Assembly (NCBI RefSeq): GCF_018613605.1
Contig: NZ_JAGGPU010000019.1
Location: 114,256-178,255, forward strand
Direction: 5' to 3'
Length of the DNA: 64,000 nt
DNA from: Pedobacter sp. ISL-64
Lineage (GTDB): Bacteria > Bacteroidota > Bacteroidia > Sphingobacteriales > Sphingobacteriaceae
Shown here in pieces: positions 15,522-24,652 of this stretch. Numbering within the stretch: the stretch's first letter is position 1; each line of letters opens with the position of its first letter. Made by a program: the position numbers and the translations under genes. A model generated the notes under the pieces. It did no database searches, had not been told where the DNA came from, and worked only from the letters and a program-made list of their open reading frames with translations.

Positions 15522-15950
15522 ATGAAAAGACAAATTACTATTCTGAGCCTATTCTTACTTATCGCCTCGACAATTATTTCTTGCAAAAAAGATGATACTT
15601 CTTTAAAAGCCCAGATGTTAGGCCGATGGACGTTAAATAAAATTGTAACTTCCGGTTATACTGCTGAAGAAACATTGAAAGATCCAAAAAAGATTAATGG
15701 GACTGTTACCTATGGTACAACAAGTGATTATGTTGACTACAAATCAAATAATGACGATCAGGTAGAGTTGAGTTTATCTGGTAACAGAACAATCGGAACT
15801 TATGTGATCATTTATTCTGATCAGTTCAGCATGGATATTAATGATGGATTGAATTATTGTAAAATAAACAGTATTACTGCAAACAAATTAGAGTTTACTG
15901 CTAAAATTGATAAGACAAACGTTACTAAAGTATATTCTTTATCAAGATAA
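15522..15950 (+). CDS. Lipocalin-like lipoprotein of unknown function
   Basis: Starting at the ATG at 15522 gives a clean lipoprotein signal: basic start, hydrophobic core and a lipobox ending in STIISC, so the mature protein would be anchored by that Cys. A nine-residue longer form from 15495 is possible but adds a charged stretch before the signal. The body (about 120 residues) has the order LLGRWTLNKI-like strand, polar middle and repeated beta-strand pattern of small lipocalin-like lipoproteins common in Bacteroidota. It is a single gene followed by a strong terminator. Function unknown. Confidence 0.75.
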   Translation: MKRQITILSLFLLIASTIISCKKDDTSLKAQMLGRWTLNKIVTSGYTAEETLKDPKKINGTVTYGTTSDYVDYKSNNDDQVELSLSGNRTIGTYVIIYSDQFSMDINDGLNYCKINSITANKLEFTAKIDKTNVTKVYSLSR

Positions 15951-15974
15951 GATCTTAATCCCCCGATTATTTGC

Positions 15975-16012
15975 TGCGCCATTGGTTTTTAACATCAATG
16001 GCGCTTTTTTTT
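15975..16012 (+). terminator. Rho-independent terminator after the lipocalin-like gene
   Basis: GCGCCATTG pairs with CAATGGCGC around an 11-nt loop and is followed by eight T, 25 nt after the stop codon. Confidence 0.92.
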
Positions 16013-16029
16013 GTGTTAAATCTTAGGGC

Positions 16030-16095
16030 CGTCATGCTTAATTCATTTCAGCATCTTTCCAAGCAAGATAGACCCTGAAATGAATTCAGGGTGCC
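16030..16095. repeat. Palindromic repeat, GTCATGCTGAATT class
   Basis: CGTCATGCTTAATTCATTTCA on the left (one copy of the class start) and CCCTGAAATGAATTCAGGGTG on the right. The rest of the gap 15951-16324 has only the terminator before it and a TATTTTCG promoter-like box at 16292-16299. Confidence 0.8.
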
Positions 16096-16324
16096 GATCT
16101 CGTTGGGTAATAGAGCTAAAATTGTTTATTATGATAAATATTTAGCGAAACATTTATTTTGGCATAAAGCATCGGATGATATCTAAGTGCACAAAAGACG
16201 TGTAGGTTTTTACCCTTAACTTCTTCTAATTCTGCATTTCTGCTGGCAAAATATTATCATTAATCTGCTTTTTTAAGCCCCTTAATTTCCGTATTTTCGC
16301 CCCTTTAAAAATTTAAAACTTGCA

Positions 16325-19111
16325 ATGGATTACCAATTCAAAGAAATAGAACAAAAGTGGCAGAAATTTTGGGCAGATCATCAAACGTTTAAAGCCGAAA
16401 GCAATTCTGATAAACCAAAATATTATGTGTTAGATATGTTTCCTTATCCATCAGGAGCAGGCCTGCACGTTGGTCACCCACTGGGTTACATTGCATCAGA
16501 TATTTTTTCAAGATATAAACGCCTTAAAGGCTTCAATGTATTGCATCCAATGGGATACGATTCGTTCGGATTACCTGCAGAGCAATATGCCATACAAACC
16601 GGTCAGCACCCTGCCATTACCACCGAGGCAAACATTGCAACCTACCGCAGGCAGTTAGACCAAATTGGTTTTTCTTTCGATTGGAGCAGAGAAGTACGCA
16701 CCAGTGAACCATCTTATTATAAATGGACACAGTGGATTTTTATGCAGTTGTTCAATTCATGGTACAATATCGAAAACGATAGGGCAGAAGATATGACCAC
16801 GTTGATCGAAAAATTTAATGCTTCTGGTACAGCTGATGTTAAAGCAGTTTGTGATGAAGATACTAAAGAATTTATGCCGAGCGACTGGGCAACCTTTACC
16901 GATGAAGAGAAACAGATTGAATTGTTGAAATACCGTTTAACTTATCTTCGCGAGAGTACTGTAAACTGGTGCCCGGCTTTAGGAACCGTTTTGGCGAATG
17001 ATGAAGTTAAAGATGGCTTCTCGGAACGTGGCGGTTTCCCTGTTGAGCAAAAGAAAATGATGCAATGGAGCATGCGGATTACAGCTTATTCTGATAGACT
17101 TTTGCAGGGTTTGGATACCATCGATTGGCCAGAACCAATTAAAGAAATGCAACGTAACTGGATCGGTAAAAGTGTTGGAGCATCAGTTAAGTTTCAGGTT
17201 GAAGGAAACGATAAACAAATTGAAGTTTTTACTACACGAGTAGATACCATTTTTGGAGTTTCTTACCTGGTTTTAGCTCCGGAGCATGAGTGGGTTGCAG
17301 AATTAACTACTCCTGAACAAAAAGAGGACATTGCAAACTACATCGCTTTAACTAAAAAGAAATCAGAGTTAGACCGTATGGCCGATACCAAAACGGTGTC
17401 TGGTGCTTTTACGGGTACCTATGTAATTAATCCTGTAAGTGGCGAACGTGTGCAGTTGTGGATTGCTGATTATGTGTTGGCAGGTTACGGAACTGGTGCG
17501 GTAATGGGCGTTCCGAGCGGCGATCAACGCGATTGGTTATTTGCCACACATTTTAATTTGCCAATTATCCAGATTTTGGACGGACAAAAAGAGATAGATG
17601 TTCAGGCAGACCCGACAAAAGAAGGGAAATACATTAATTCTGGTTTCATAAACGGAATGACATATAAAGAAGCTGTTCCATTTTTAAATAACTGGTTGGA
17701 AGAAGAGAAAGTAGGGAAAGCAAAAGTAAACTTCCGCCAACGTGATGCGATTTTTGGTCGCCAGCGTTATTGGGGTGAGCCGATTCCGGTTTACTTTAAA
17801 GATGGATTGCCTTATTTGGTAAAAGAAGAAGAATTACCATTGTTACTTCCTGAAATTGATAAATATTTACCAACTGAAACAGGAGAACCACCTTTGGCGA
17901 GGGCCGAAGACTGGGTGCCAAAAGATGGCGGGCACTATGAATTGAGCACCATGCCAGGTTGGGCAGGAAGCAGCTGGTACTGGTACCGTTATATGGATGC
18001 CAATAACAATAACGATTTTGCTTCAAAAGAAGCTGTTGAATATTGGAAAGATGTCGATTTGTACATAGGTGGCTCTGAGCATGCAACCGGTCACTTATTG
18101 TACAGCCGTTTCTGGAATAAATTTTTGAAAGATTTGGGTTACACCAAAGAAGAAGAACCTTTCAAAAAACTGATTAACCAGGGCATGATTCAGGGTAGAA
18201 GTAATTTTGTTTATCGCATTAACGATGAGAATGGAAAACCTACTAACACTTATGTATCAGCTGGATTAAGAAAAGAATATAAAACCTCAGCATTGCACGT
18301 TGATGTAAACATTGTTGAGAACGATACTTTAGATATCGCTAAGTTCAAAGCCTGGAGAGAAGAATATGCTAACGCAGAATTTATTCTTGAAGACGGGAAA
18401 TACATCTGTGGTGTTGAGGTCGAGAAAATGTCGAAATCAAAATTCAACGTGGTTAATCCCGATGATTTGATTGAACGCTATGGTGCTGATACTTTGCGGA
18501 TGTACGAGATGTTCTTAGGTCCGTTAGAGCAGAGTAAACCTTGGAATACGAATGGTATTGAAGGTGTATTTAAGTTCTTGCGTAAATTCTGGCGCTTGTT
18601 TCACAACGAAGAATGGGCTTTCCATGTAAACGATGCTGTTCCTACAAAAGCCGAATTAAAATCGCTGCATAAAATCATTAAAAAGGTGCAGGATGATATA
18701 GAGCGTTTCTCGTTCAATACTTCTGTATCGAGTTTCATGATTGCAGTAAACGAGTTAACCGATCTGAAATGCAAAAACCGTCAGATTTTGGAAGATATGG
18801 TGATTATCCTTTCACCTTATGCGCCACATATCTGCGAAGAGCTTTGGGTATTGTTGGGTAATGAAGCCGGAACTTTATCGTATACGGCTTTCCCGACATT
18901 TAAACCTGAGTATTTGGTAGAAGATGAGTTTGCCTATCCGGTTTCAATCAATGGCAAAATGAAAATGAACCTGAATTTGAGCTTAACTTTAGCTCAGCCA
19001 GAGGTAGAAAGCATTTTATTGGCTGATGAGCAATTCCAGAAATTCTTGGATAGTAAAGCACCTAAAAAGATTATTTTCGTTAAAGGAAAGATTATTAATG
19101 TGGTGGTTTAG
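16325..19111 (+). CDS. leuS: Leucyl-tRNA synthetase
   Basis: Charges tRNA-Leu with leucine. 928 residues, the normal bacterial size with the Bacteroidota insertions. The class I signature HVGH is at residues 48-51 in PYPSGAGLHVGHPLGY, and KMSKS at 701-705. The CP1 editing domain, which hydrolyses mischarged tRNA, is present: TTRVDTIFGVSYLVLAPEH near 302-320 and the GVPSGDQRDW segment near 395-404. The anticodon-binding domain lies at about 770-890 and a small C-terminal domain follows. It is a single-gene unit with a hairpin terminator at 19169. Confidence 0.98.
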   Translation: MDYQFKEIEQKWQKFWADHQTFKAESNSDKPKYYVLDMFPYPSGAGLHVGHPLGYIASDIFSRYKRLKGFNVLHPMGYDSFGLPAEQYAIQTGQHPAITTEANIATYRRQLDQIGFSFDWSREVRTSEPSYYKWTQWIFMQLFNSWYNIENDRAEDMTTLIEKFNASGTADVKAVCDEDTKEFMPSDWATFTDEEKQIELLKYRLTYLRESTVNWCPALGTVLANDEVKDGFSERGGFPVEQKKMMQWSMRITAYSDRLLQGLDTIDWPEPIKEMQRNWIGKSVGASVKFQVEGNDKQIEVFTTRVDTIFGVSYLVLAPEHEWVAELTTPEQKEDIANYIALTKKKSELDRMADTKTVSGAFTGTYVINPVSGERVQLWIADYVLAGYGTGAVMGVPSGDQRDWLFATHFNLPIIQILDGQKEIDVQADPTKEGKYINSGFINGMTYKEAVPFLNNWLEEEKVGKAKVNFRQRDAIFGRQRYWGEPIPVYFKDGLPYLVKEEELPLLLPEIDKYLPTETGEPPLARAEDWVPKDGGHYELSTMPGWAGSSWYWYRYMDANNNNDFASKEAVEYWKDVDLYIGGSEHATGHLLYSRFWNKFLKDLGYTKEEEPFKKLINQGMIQGRSNFVYRINDENGKPTNTYVSAGLRKEYKTSALHVDVNIVENDTLDIAKFKAWREEYANAEFILEDGKYICGVEVEKMSKSKFNVVNPDDLIERYGADTLRMYEMFLGPLEQSKPWNTNGIEGVFKFLRKFWRLFHNEEWAFHVNDAVPTKAELKSLHKIIKKVQDDIERFSFNTSVSSFMIAVNELTDLKCKNRQILEDMVIILSPYAPHICEELWVLLGNEAGTLSYTAFPTFKPEYLVEDEFAYPVSINGKMKMNLNLSLTLAQPEVESILLADEQFQKFLDSKAPKKIIFVKGKIINVVV

Positions 19112-19168
19112 TAAGGTTGAAGGCCGAAGGTTTAGGGATTCCTTTTTTTTGCCTTAAACCAGAAATAG

Positions 19169-19205
19169 AAAAAACCGGATTACATTTCGTAATCCGGTTT
19201 TTTAT
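19169..19205 (+). terminator. Terminator after leuS
   Basis: AAAAAACCGGATTAC pairs with GTAATCCGGTTTTTT (15 bp) around a five-base loop. Symmetric A and T tracts make it work in both directions between the convergent leuS and helicase genes. Confidence 0.93.
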
Positions 19206-19217
19206 TTTCGTGCGATT

Positions 19218-19259
19218 GTCATTGCTTCGTCGGCTGAAAAAGCCTTCTCGCAATGACGG
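19218..19259. repeat. Palindromic repeat, GTCATTGCGAG class
   Basis: GTCATTGCTTCGTCGGCTG pairs with CCTTCTCGCAATGACGG apart from a few mismatches; the core is GGCTGAAAAAGCC. Related to the shorter copy at 52811. Confidence 0.75.
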
Positions 19260-19308
19260 ACCACTTTTACCTATTTTTCGCCCTCAACTGCCGATGGGTA
19301 TAAAAAAC

Positions 19309-19343
19309 AAAACCCGAGCTGTATTTTACAACTCGGGTTTTTA
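19309..19343. terminator. Second bidirectional terminator between leuS and the helicase
   Basis: AAAACCCGAGCTGT pairs with ACAACTCGGGTTTT with one mismatch, flanked by A and T tracts. Probably the terminator of the minus-strand helicase gene. Confidence 0.85.
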
Positions 19344-19350
19344 CGTGCAT

Positions 19351-19416
19351 CGTCATGCTGAATTTATTTCAGCATCTTTCATGCTATAAAGACCCTGAAA
19401 TAAATTCAGGGTGACG
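19351..19416. repeat. Palindromic repeat, GTCATGCTGAATT class
   Basis: CGTCATGCTGAATTTATTTCA on the left (in outline) and CCCTGAAATAAATTCAGGG then TGACGG on the right. The cleanest copy of this class here. With the two terminators and the repeat at 19218 it fills the 391-nt gap 19112-19502. Confidence 0.85.
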
Positions 19417-19502
19417 GAACTAATTATATCAATTCTGGATATTCATGGTTGAAGATGAATTAAGCCCCTTATCTTCCCACCTTAAACCTTTCACCTCAAG
19501 AA

Positions 19503-20804
19503 CTATCTTTCGCCTCTTTTTCTATTTCCGCCAAATCTTCTGTTGTTGCTGGCATTGCGTGGTTTACCGCTCATATTGCCATCAGCACCTTTTTTAGCAC
19601 CGCCACCGCCTTTAGATTGGGCTTGTGGTTTACGTTTAACCTGGTTTTTAGCAAGCATACTTTCCCAGCTTAATGGATAAGGATGATCATCAACAACCGG
19701 GAGCGTAATTTTAATCAGTTTCTGGATATCCAATAAGTATTCGTTTTCTTCTGCATCACAGAAAGAAACGGCAATCCCGTTTGCACCAGCACGGCCAGTA
19801 CGGCCAATTCTGTGTACATAAGATTCAGGAATATTTGGCAATTCGAAATTGAAAACGTGCGATAACTGATCAATATCGATACCACGTGCAGCAATATCGG
19901 TAGCTACCAAAACGCGGATTTTCCTGTCTTTAAAATCAGTTAATGCCCTTTGTCTGGCATTTTGTGATTTATTGCCGTGAATGGCAGCAGCTTTAACACC
20001 AGCATGTGCCAAATCCTTAACAATACGGTCTGCACCATGTTTGGTACGGGTAAAAACCAAAGCAGTTTCGATCTTTTTATCCTCAAGAAGATGGATCAAT
20101 AATTTCTTTTTATCAGGCTTGTCTACAAAATAAACCGATTGAACAATTGTTTCCGCTGTAGAAGAAATGGGGGTAACTTCTACTTTTGTCGGACTAGATA
20201 AAATCGTATTTGCCAACTTCTGGATTTCATCTGGCATGGTTGCCGAGAAAAATAAAGTCTGCCGTTTTGCAGGCAATTTAGCCACTACTTTTTTCACATC
20301 GTGAATAAAGCCCATATCTAGCATGCGGTCGGCTTCATCCAATACGAACAATTCGATGGTATTTAAACTGATGAAACCCTGGTTCATTAAATCTAATAAA
20401 CGGCCTGGTGTTGCAACTAAAATGTCAACGCCTTTTCTTAAAGCTTCTACCTGCGAGTGTTGATTTACACCACCAAAAATTACTAAATGGCGTAAATTTA
20501 AATGACGGCCGTAAGCCTTAAAACTCTCTTCAATCTGGATGGCAAGCTCGCGTGTTGGCGTTAAAATTAAAGCCTTTATGTTTTTGGTTGCCTTGGTATT
20601 GATGTGTTTTTCGTGCAATAACTGCAACATCGGGATAGCAAAGGCGGCGGTTTTTCCGGTACCGGTTTGCGCGCAACCTAATAAATCTTTACCTTTTAAT
20701 ATCGTTGGGATGGATTGCTCCTGTATTGGTGTCGGTTGTGTATAACCTTCGGTCTCAAGGGCCTTTAAAATTGGCTCAATGAGGTTTAATTCTTTGAATA
20801 ACAT
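19503..20804 (-). CDS. DEAD-box RNA helicase, RhlE-like
   Basis: ATP-dependent RNA unwinding enzyme of 433 residues. All core motifs are visible in order: Q motif (PTPIQEQSIP), I (AQTGTGKTA), Ia (PTRELA), Ib (TPGRLL), II (DEAD in FVLDEADRMLDMGF), III (SAT), IV-V (VATDIAARGIDID) and VI (HRIGRTGRAG). After residue 385 there is a basic, Gly/Asn/Lys-rich tail (KGGGGAKKGADG, NRRFGGNRKRGER) that probably gives non-specific RNA binding. RhlE-like proteins act in ribosome assembly and RNA decay, often in the cold. Its upstream gap of 600 nt is long enough for a regulated leader, but I see no known RNA element in it. Confidence 0.95.
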   Translation of the reverse strand: MLFKELNLIEPILKALETEGYTQPTPIQEQSIPTILKGKDLLGCAQTGTGKTAAFAIPMLQLLHEKHINTKATKNIKALILTPTRELAIQIEESFKAYGRHLNLRHLVIFGGVNQHSQVEALRKGVDILVATPGRLLDLMNQGFISLNTIELFVLDEADRMLDMGFIHDVKKVVAKLPAKRQTLFFSATMPDEIQKLANTILSSPTKVEVTPISSTAETIVQSVYFVDKPDKKKLLIHLLEDKKIETALVFTRTKHGADRIVKDLAHAGVKAAAIHGNKSQNARQRALTDFKDRKIRVLVATDIAARGIDIDQLSHVFNFELPNIPESYVHRIGRTGRAGANGIAVSFCDAEENEYLLDIQKLIKITLPVVDDHPYPLSWESMLAKNQVKRKPQAQSKGGGGAKKGADGNMSGKPRNASNNRRFGGNRKRGER

Positions 20805-21197
20805 GTATGTTTCTGTGTAATATTTATCGAAGAAGCTAGAACAATCAATTGTTGAAGGACTAACTTGCGGAGAGAATATGCCATTCAGAATGGCAAGCCC
20901 TTATTCCTGCTTCGGCGGCAAAGATACAAAAAAATGTATGAGAATTTATTTTTTGATAAATGTAACTTCAAATCGTTATCTATTACTCAGATCTGTTATT
21001 GATCTAATGCATTTAATCCTTTTAGTTAGTGTTTTATAGTCTGTTTGTCTATGTATTTTTTGTAGTATTATTATTTTTATATGTATATTTATTTTTAATC
21101 AAGTGTATATTGTACACTAATTCATTATTTAATTAAAAAAATATCATTATGTAAATCATTAATAAAAATACCTAACAACCTATCTAACCACTTACTT
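20805..21197. other. A+T-rich region between the helicase and SusC genes
   Basis: A divergent control region. 20871-20907 has a short imperfect hairpin (GCCATTCAGAATGGC inside it). From about 20935 to 21180 it is extremely A+T-rich with many TTTTT and TATTA runs. I find no clear TAnnTTTG box, sigma-factor gene or anti-sigma gene, which often sit next to susC genes. Confidence 0.5.
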
Positions 21198-21353
21198 ATG
21201 AGAAAAAATCTACCACTCTTCAGGAGAAATCCATTTTTCTTGCATGCCTGCCTTTTTTTGTGCATTGGCATAATCCAGCAAAAAACTAAACCACTTAAAC
21301 ACCTCGTCATAACTGACAGAGATCACCTGATACTGCTAAGTTTATTAACCTAG
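21198..21353 (+). CDS. Possible 51-residue leader peptide upstream of susC
   Basis: ATG at 21198 to TAG at 21351. The product starts basic (MRKNLPLFRRNPF), has one short hydrophobic run with two Cys (FLHACLFLCIGII) and a polar end. It lies 53 nt before susC in the same direction, in the only non-A/T-rich part of the gap. It could be a leader peptide, a remnant of an older SusC signal sequence, or chance. No family recognised and no ribosome-binding evidence. Confidence 0.25.
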   Translation: MRKNLPLFRRNPFFLHACLFLCIGIIQQKTKPLKHLVITDRDHLILLSLLT

Positions 21354-21406
21354 AAGTACATCAGTCGTATTGAGTACGCATTATTTCACCTAATCATTTA
21401 TAACCT

Positions 21407-24400
21407 ATGAAACAAAATCTATCTTGTATCAAGAGGAGTTTTCTTCTCTTGTGTTTGGGGATGTTATTTGCCCTCGGCGCAATGGCCCAATCAAAAATCA
21501 CTGGTAAAGTTATTGCAAGTGATGATAAACTGCCTGTGGTTGGCGCCACGATCAAAATTAAAAATGGTAGCGGTGGTACCGCTACTGATGCAAATGGGGC
21601 CTTCTCGCTGAGCGTAAAACCTACTGATGTGTTGGTTATTTCTTTTGTTGGCTATAGCAGTAAAGAAGTAACAGTGGGTACCCAAACTAACATTTCAATT
21701 GTATTACAAGCCAACAATAATAACCTTACAGAGGTTGTGGTAACTGGTTATTCTTCTCAACGGAAGAAAGACTTAACTGGTTCTGTGGCTGTAGTAAGTA
21801 TGGAACTGTTAAAGGCCCAGCCTGCAGCAAGTGCTGTAGAAGCGTTGCAAGGAAAAGCAACAGGGGTACAAATTGTAAATGACGGGGCTCCTGGTTCAAC
21901 GCCACAAATCAGAATCCGGGGTTTTAGTACCATTAATAACAATGACCCACTTTATGTAATTGATGGGGTTCCGTTTGAGGGAAAACTATCCTGGCTTAAC
22001 CAAAATGATATCGAAAGCATGCAAGTATTGAAAGATGCTTCTTCAGCTTCTATCTATGGTTCAAGAGCAAATAATGGTGTGGTTATCATTACCACAAAAA
22101 AAGGCTCAGCAGGACTACCAAAAATTACGCTCGATTCTTACTATGGCACACAGTCGCCAAGAAAAAATAGCTTCCCACAAATGATGAATCCTCAACAATA
22201 TGCACAATATGTATTTAATGGGTATACTAATGCCGGAAAGCCTATTGCTGCTGGAGATAACTATGGTTCGGGCGCAGTACCGGTATTACCTGAATATTTG
22301 GTGGCAGGTTTAAAACTCGGTCAGAATGTTACTGCTGCAGATGCAGATCCTTCTAAGTACAACTATAGCCGTGATCCAAATCTGTTTTATCAGATTACAA
22401 AAGCAAATAAGCAAGGTACCAATTGGTTTGATGAGATAACCGAATCTGCACCAGTTCAGAATTATAATATTAGTGCACTGGGTGGTTCAGACAATGCAAC
22501 CTATTCTATTAGTGCCGGATACTTGAACCAAAAAGGAACGATAAAATACACAGGTTTTAAACGTTATAGTTTTAGATCCAATACTGCGGTATCTGCTTTT
22601 AATAAAAGGGTGCGTTTCGGAGAAAATGCACAATATAGTTACTCTGAAGGTGTTGGGTTTGGTGTTAACCCGAATACTCCAGGCGGTTATCAGGATCAGG
22701 GAAGTGCTTTAGGATGGGCATACCGTATCCCAACAATTATCCCTGTTTATGACATTGCCGGAAACTTTGCCGGTAGCCGCGGTAGTCAGTTGGGAAATGC
22801 AGAGAACCCACTCGCATTTCTATTCAGGGCAAAGGATAATGTTAATAAAAACAACTTCTTTTTTGGAAATATCTTCGGTGAGGGTGATATTATTCCGGGT
22901 TTAGTATTAAAAACCAATTTTGGGATACGTTACGAAAATTACAATAGCTTATCTATGCGTTATCCAAATTTGGAATTCTCTGAAGGCAATAATTCAAATA
23001 ATTTAAGCGAAATCCAAGGGTATAATACAGAATGGACCTGGACTAATACTTTAAATTATAACAAAAAATTTGCTGAAAAACACAGTTTAAATGCATTAAT
23101 TGGTACAGAGGCAATCAGATCCAGAACCAGACAATTAACTGCAGGAAGAAATGATTTCTTTCTTTTGGGCAATCCGGATTATTATTATTTAAATACAGGT
23201 TCTTCAAATATCAGCAATGCCAGTACCGGAGCAATAGGGTCGCTATTCTCCGTGTTTGCAAAGCTTGATTATTCCTTTAATGATCGTTATCTCGCCAGTT
23301 TTACTATCCGTAGGGATGGTTCATCTAACTTCGGTTCTGCTAATAAGTATGGTAATTTTCCGGCAGCAAGTGCTGCATGGAGATTATCTGAAGAGGAGTT
23401 TATGAAAAGTCTCAATTGGGTTAGCGATTTGAAACTTCGTGTTGGATACGGACAAACCGGAAACCAACGGATACCGGGATATCAATATATCAATAGATTT
23501 CAAAGTTCTATTGTTAATTCAGCTTATGCGCTTGGTGGCGGTAATGGTCTTACAACTGGTGTGCGACAAAATGCCTATCAAAACCCTGATATAAAATGGG
23601 AAGCTGTAAATTCTTTAAATATTGGTCTTGATTTTACTTTGTTAGGTGGGGCTGTTGATGGATCAGTAGATTGGTATAACAAGAAAACGACTGACATGCT
23701 TTACCCGGTACCGCTGCCAGCAAGCATTGTAGGAATGGGAAGTTCACCTTTTGTAAATATCGGCGATATGAGTAATAAAGGGGTCGAATTTAATGTCGCT
23801 TATCATTATGGAAGAAGCGCTGATGGCCCTTTTAAATTTGATATTGGTGCAAATTTCTCCAAAAATAACAATAAAATCGTAAGGTTGGCACCAGGTATTC
23901 TCAATCAGGTTTATGGCAATTATAGGAGCTTACAAACCAGCGTTTTACAAGAAGGTGCCCCACTGGGTTCATTTTTTGGATATAAAACCGCAGGAATTTA
24001 TCAGAGTACTGCTGATATTCAGAATAATCCTTCTTATTCAGGTGCCCGGGTTGGTGGATTACGTTATCAGGATATTAATGGTGATGGTGTTATTGATCCA
24101 AAAGATCGGACCATTATTGGAAGCCCACATCCTGATTTCACTTACGGTATAAATTTGAACGCATCTTACAAGAATTTTGATATCTCAGCTTTCTTATATG
24201 GTGTAAAAGGAAATGATATATTTGAAGCTACACGCTATTTTACAGATTTCCCTTCCTTTGATGGAGCCAAAAGTGTTAGATTACTTGATGCCTGGAGCCC
24301 AACCAATACATCAAGCCTGATTCCTTCTGCTTATGCCGGGGCCTCTGATCTGGAGTTTGCTTCTTCGAGTTATTATATTCAAAACGGAAGTTTTTTAAGG

Positions 24401-24637
24401 CTGAAAAATTTGCAAATCGGCTACTCCATCCCAACAGCCAAAGCTTTTGGACCAAATTCTGGCATCAATAAGATTAGGGTTTATGTTAGTGCAACCAATG
24501 TATTTACCATCACTAAATATACAGGATTGGATCCGGAAATAAGTCAAATTGTAGATGGCTTCTCTGCGCCAGGAGTAGATCAGGGTGTTTACCCATCACC
24601 ACGTCAGTTTTTAATCGGTATTAATGTTGGTTTTTAA
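21407..24637 (+). CDS. SusC/RagA-type TonB-dependent outer-membrane transporter
   Basis: Imports oligomeric nutrients through the outer membrane together with the SusD partner that follows. 1076 residues. Signal peptide to about residue 27 (FALGAMAQ). Residues 30-105 are the carboxypeptidase-regulatory-like domain typical of SusC (ITGKVIASDDKLPVVGATI). The plug domain, about 115-230, has the family signature NNDPLYVIDGVP. The rest is the 22-strand barrel, ending in an aromatic (VGF). No N-terminal extension for anti-sigma signalling is present, so it is not obviously part of a trans-envelope regulation loop. Gap to susD 15 nt. Confidence 0.96.
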   Translation: MKQNLSCIKRSFLLLCLGMLFALGAMAQSKITGKVIASDDKLPVVGATIKIKNGSGGTATDANGAFSLSVKPTDVLVISFVGYSSKEVTVGTQTNISIVLQANNNNLTEVVVTGYSSQRKKDLTGSVAVVSMELLKAQPAASAVEALQGKATGVQIVNDGAPGSTPQIRIRGFSTINNNDPLYVIDGVPFEGKLSWLNQNDIESMQVLKDASSASIYGSRANNGVVIITTKKGSAGLPKITLDSYYGTQSPRKNSFPQMMNPQQYAQYVFNGYTNAGKPIAAGDNYGSGAVPVLPEYLVAGLKLGQNVTAADADPSKYNYSRDPNLFYQITKANKQGTNWFDEITESAPVQNYNISALGGSDNATYSISAGYLNQKGTIKYTGFKRYSFRSNTAVSAFNKRVRFGENAQYSYSEGVGFGVNPNTPGGYQDQGSALGWAYRIPTIIPVYDIAGNFAGSRGSQLGNAENPLAFLFRAKDNVNKNNFFFGNIFGEGDIIPGLVLKTNFGIRYENYNSLSMRYPNLEFSEGNNSNNLSEIQGYNTEWTWTNTLNYNKKFAEKHSLNALIGTEAIRSRTRQLTAGRNDFFLLGNPDYYYLNTGSSNISNASTGAIGSLFSVFAKLDYSFNDRYLASFTIRRDGSSNFGSANKYGNFPAASAAWRLSEEEFMKSLNWVSDLKLRVGYGQTGNQRIPGYQYINRFQSSIVNSAYALGGGNGLTTGVRQNAYQNPDIKWEAVNSLNIGLDFTLLGGAVDGSVDWYNKKTTDMLYPVPLPASIVGMGSSPFVNIGDMSNKGVEFNVAYHYGRSADGPFKFDIGANFSKNNNKIVRLAPGILNQVYGNYRSLQTSVLQEGAPLGSFFGYKTAGIYQSTADIQNNPSYSGARVGGLRYQDINGDGVIDPKDRTIIGSPHPDFTYGINLNASYKNFDISAFLYGVKGNDIFEATRYFTDFPSFDGAKSVRLLDAWSPTNTSSLIPSAYAGASDLEFASSSYYIQNGSFLRLKNLQIGYSIPTAKAFGPNSGINKIRVYVSATNVFTITKYTGLDPEISQIVDGFSAPGVDQGVYPSPRQFLIGINVGF

Positions 24638-24652
24638 TTAAAAATTATCAAA

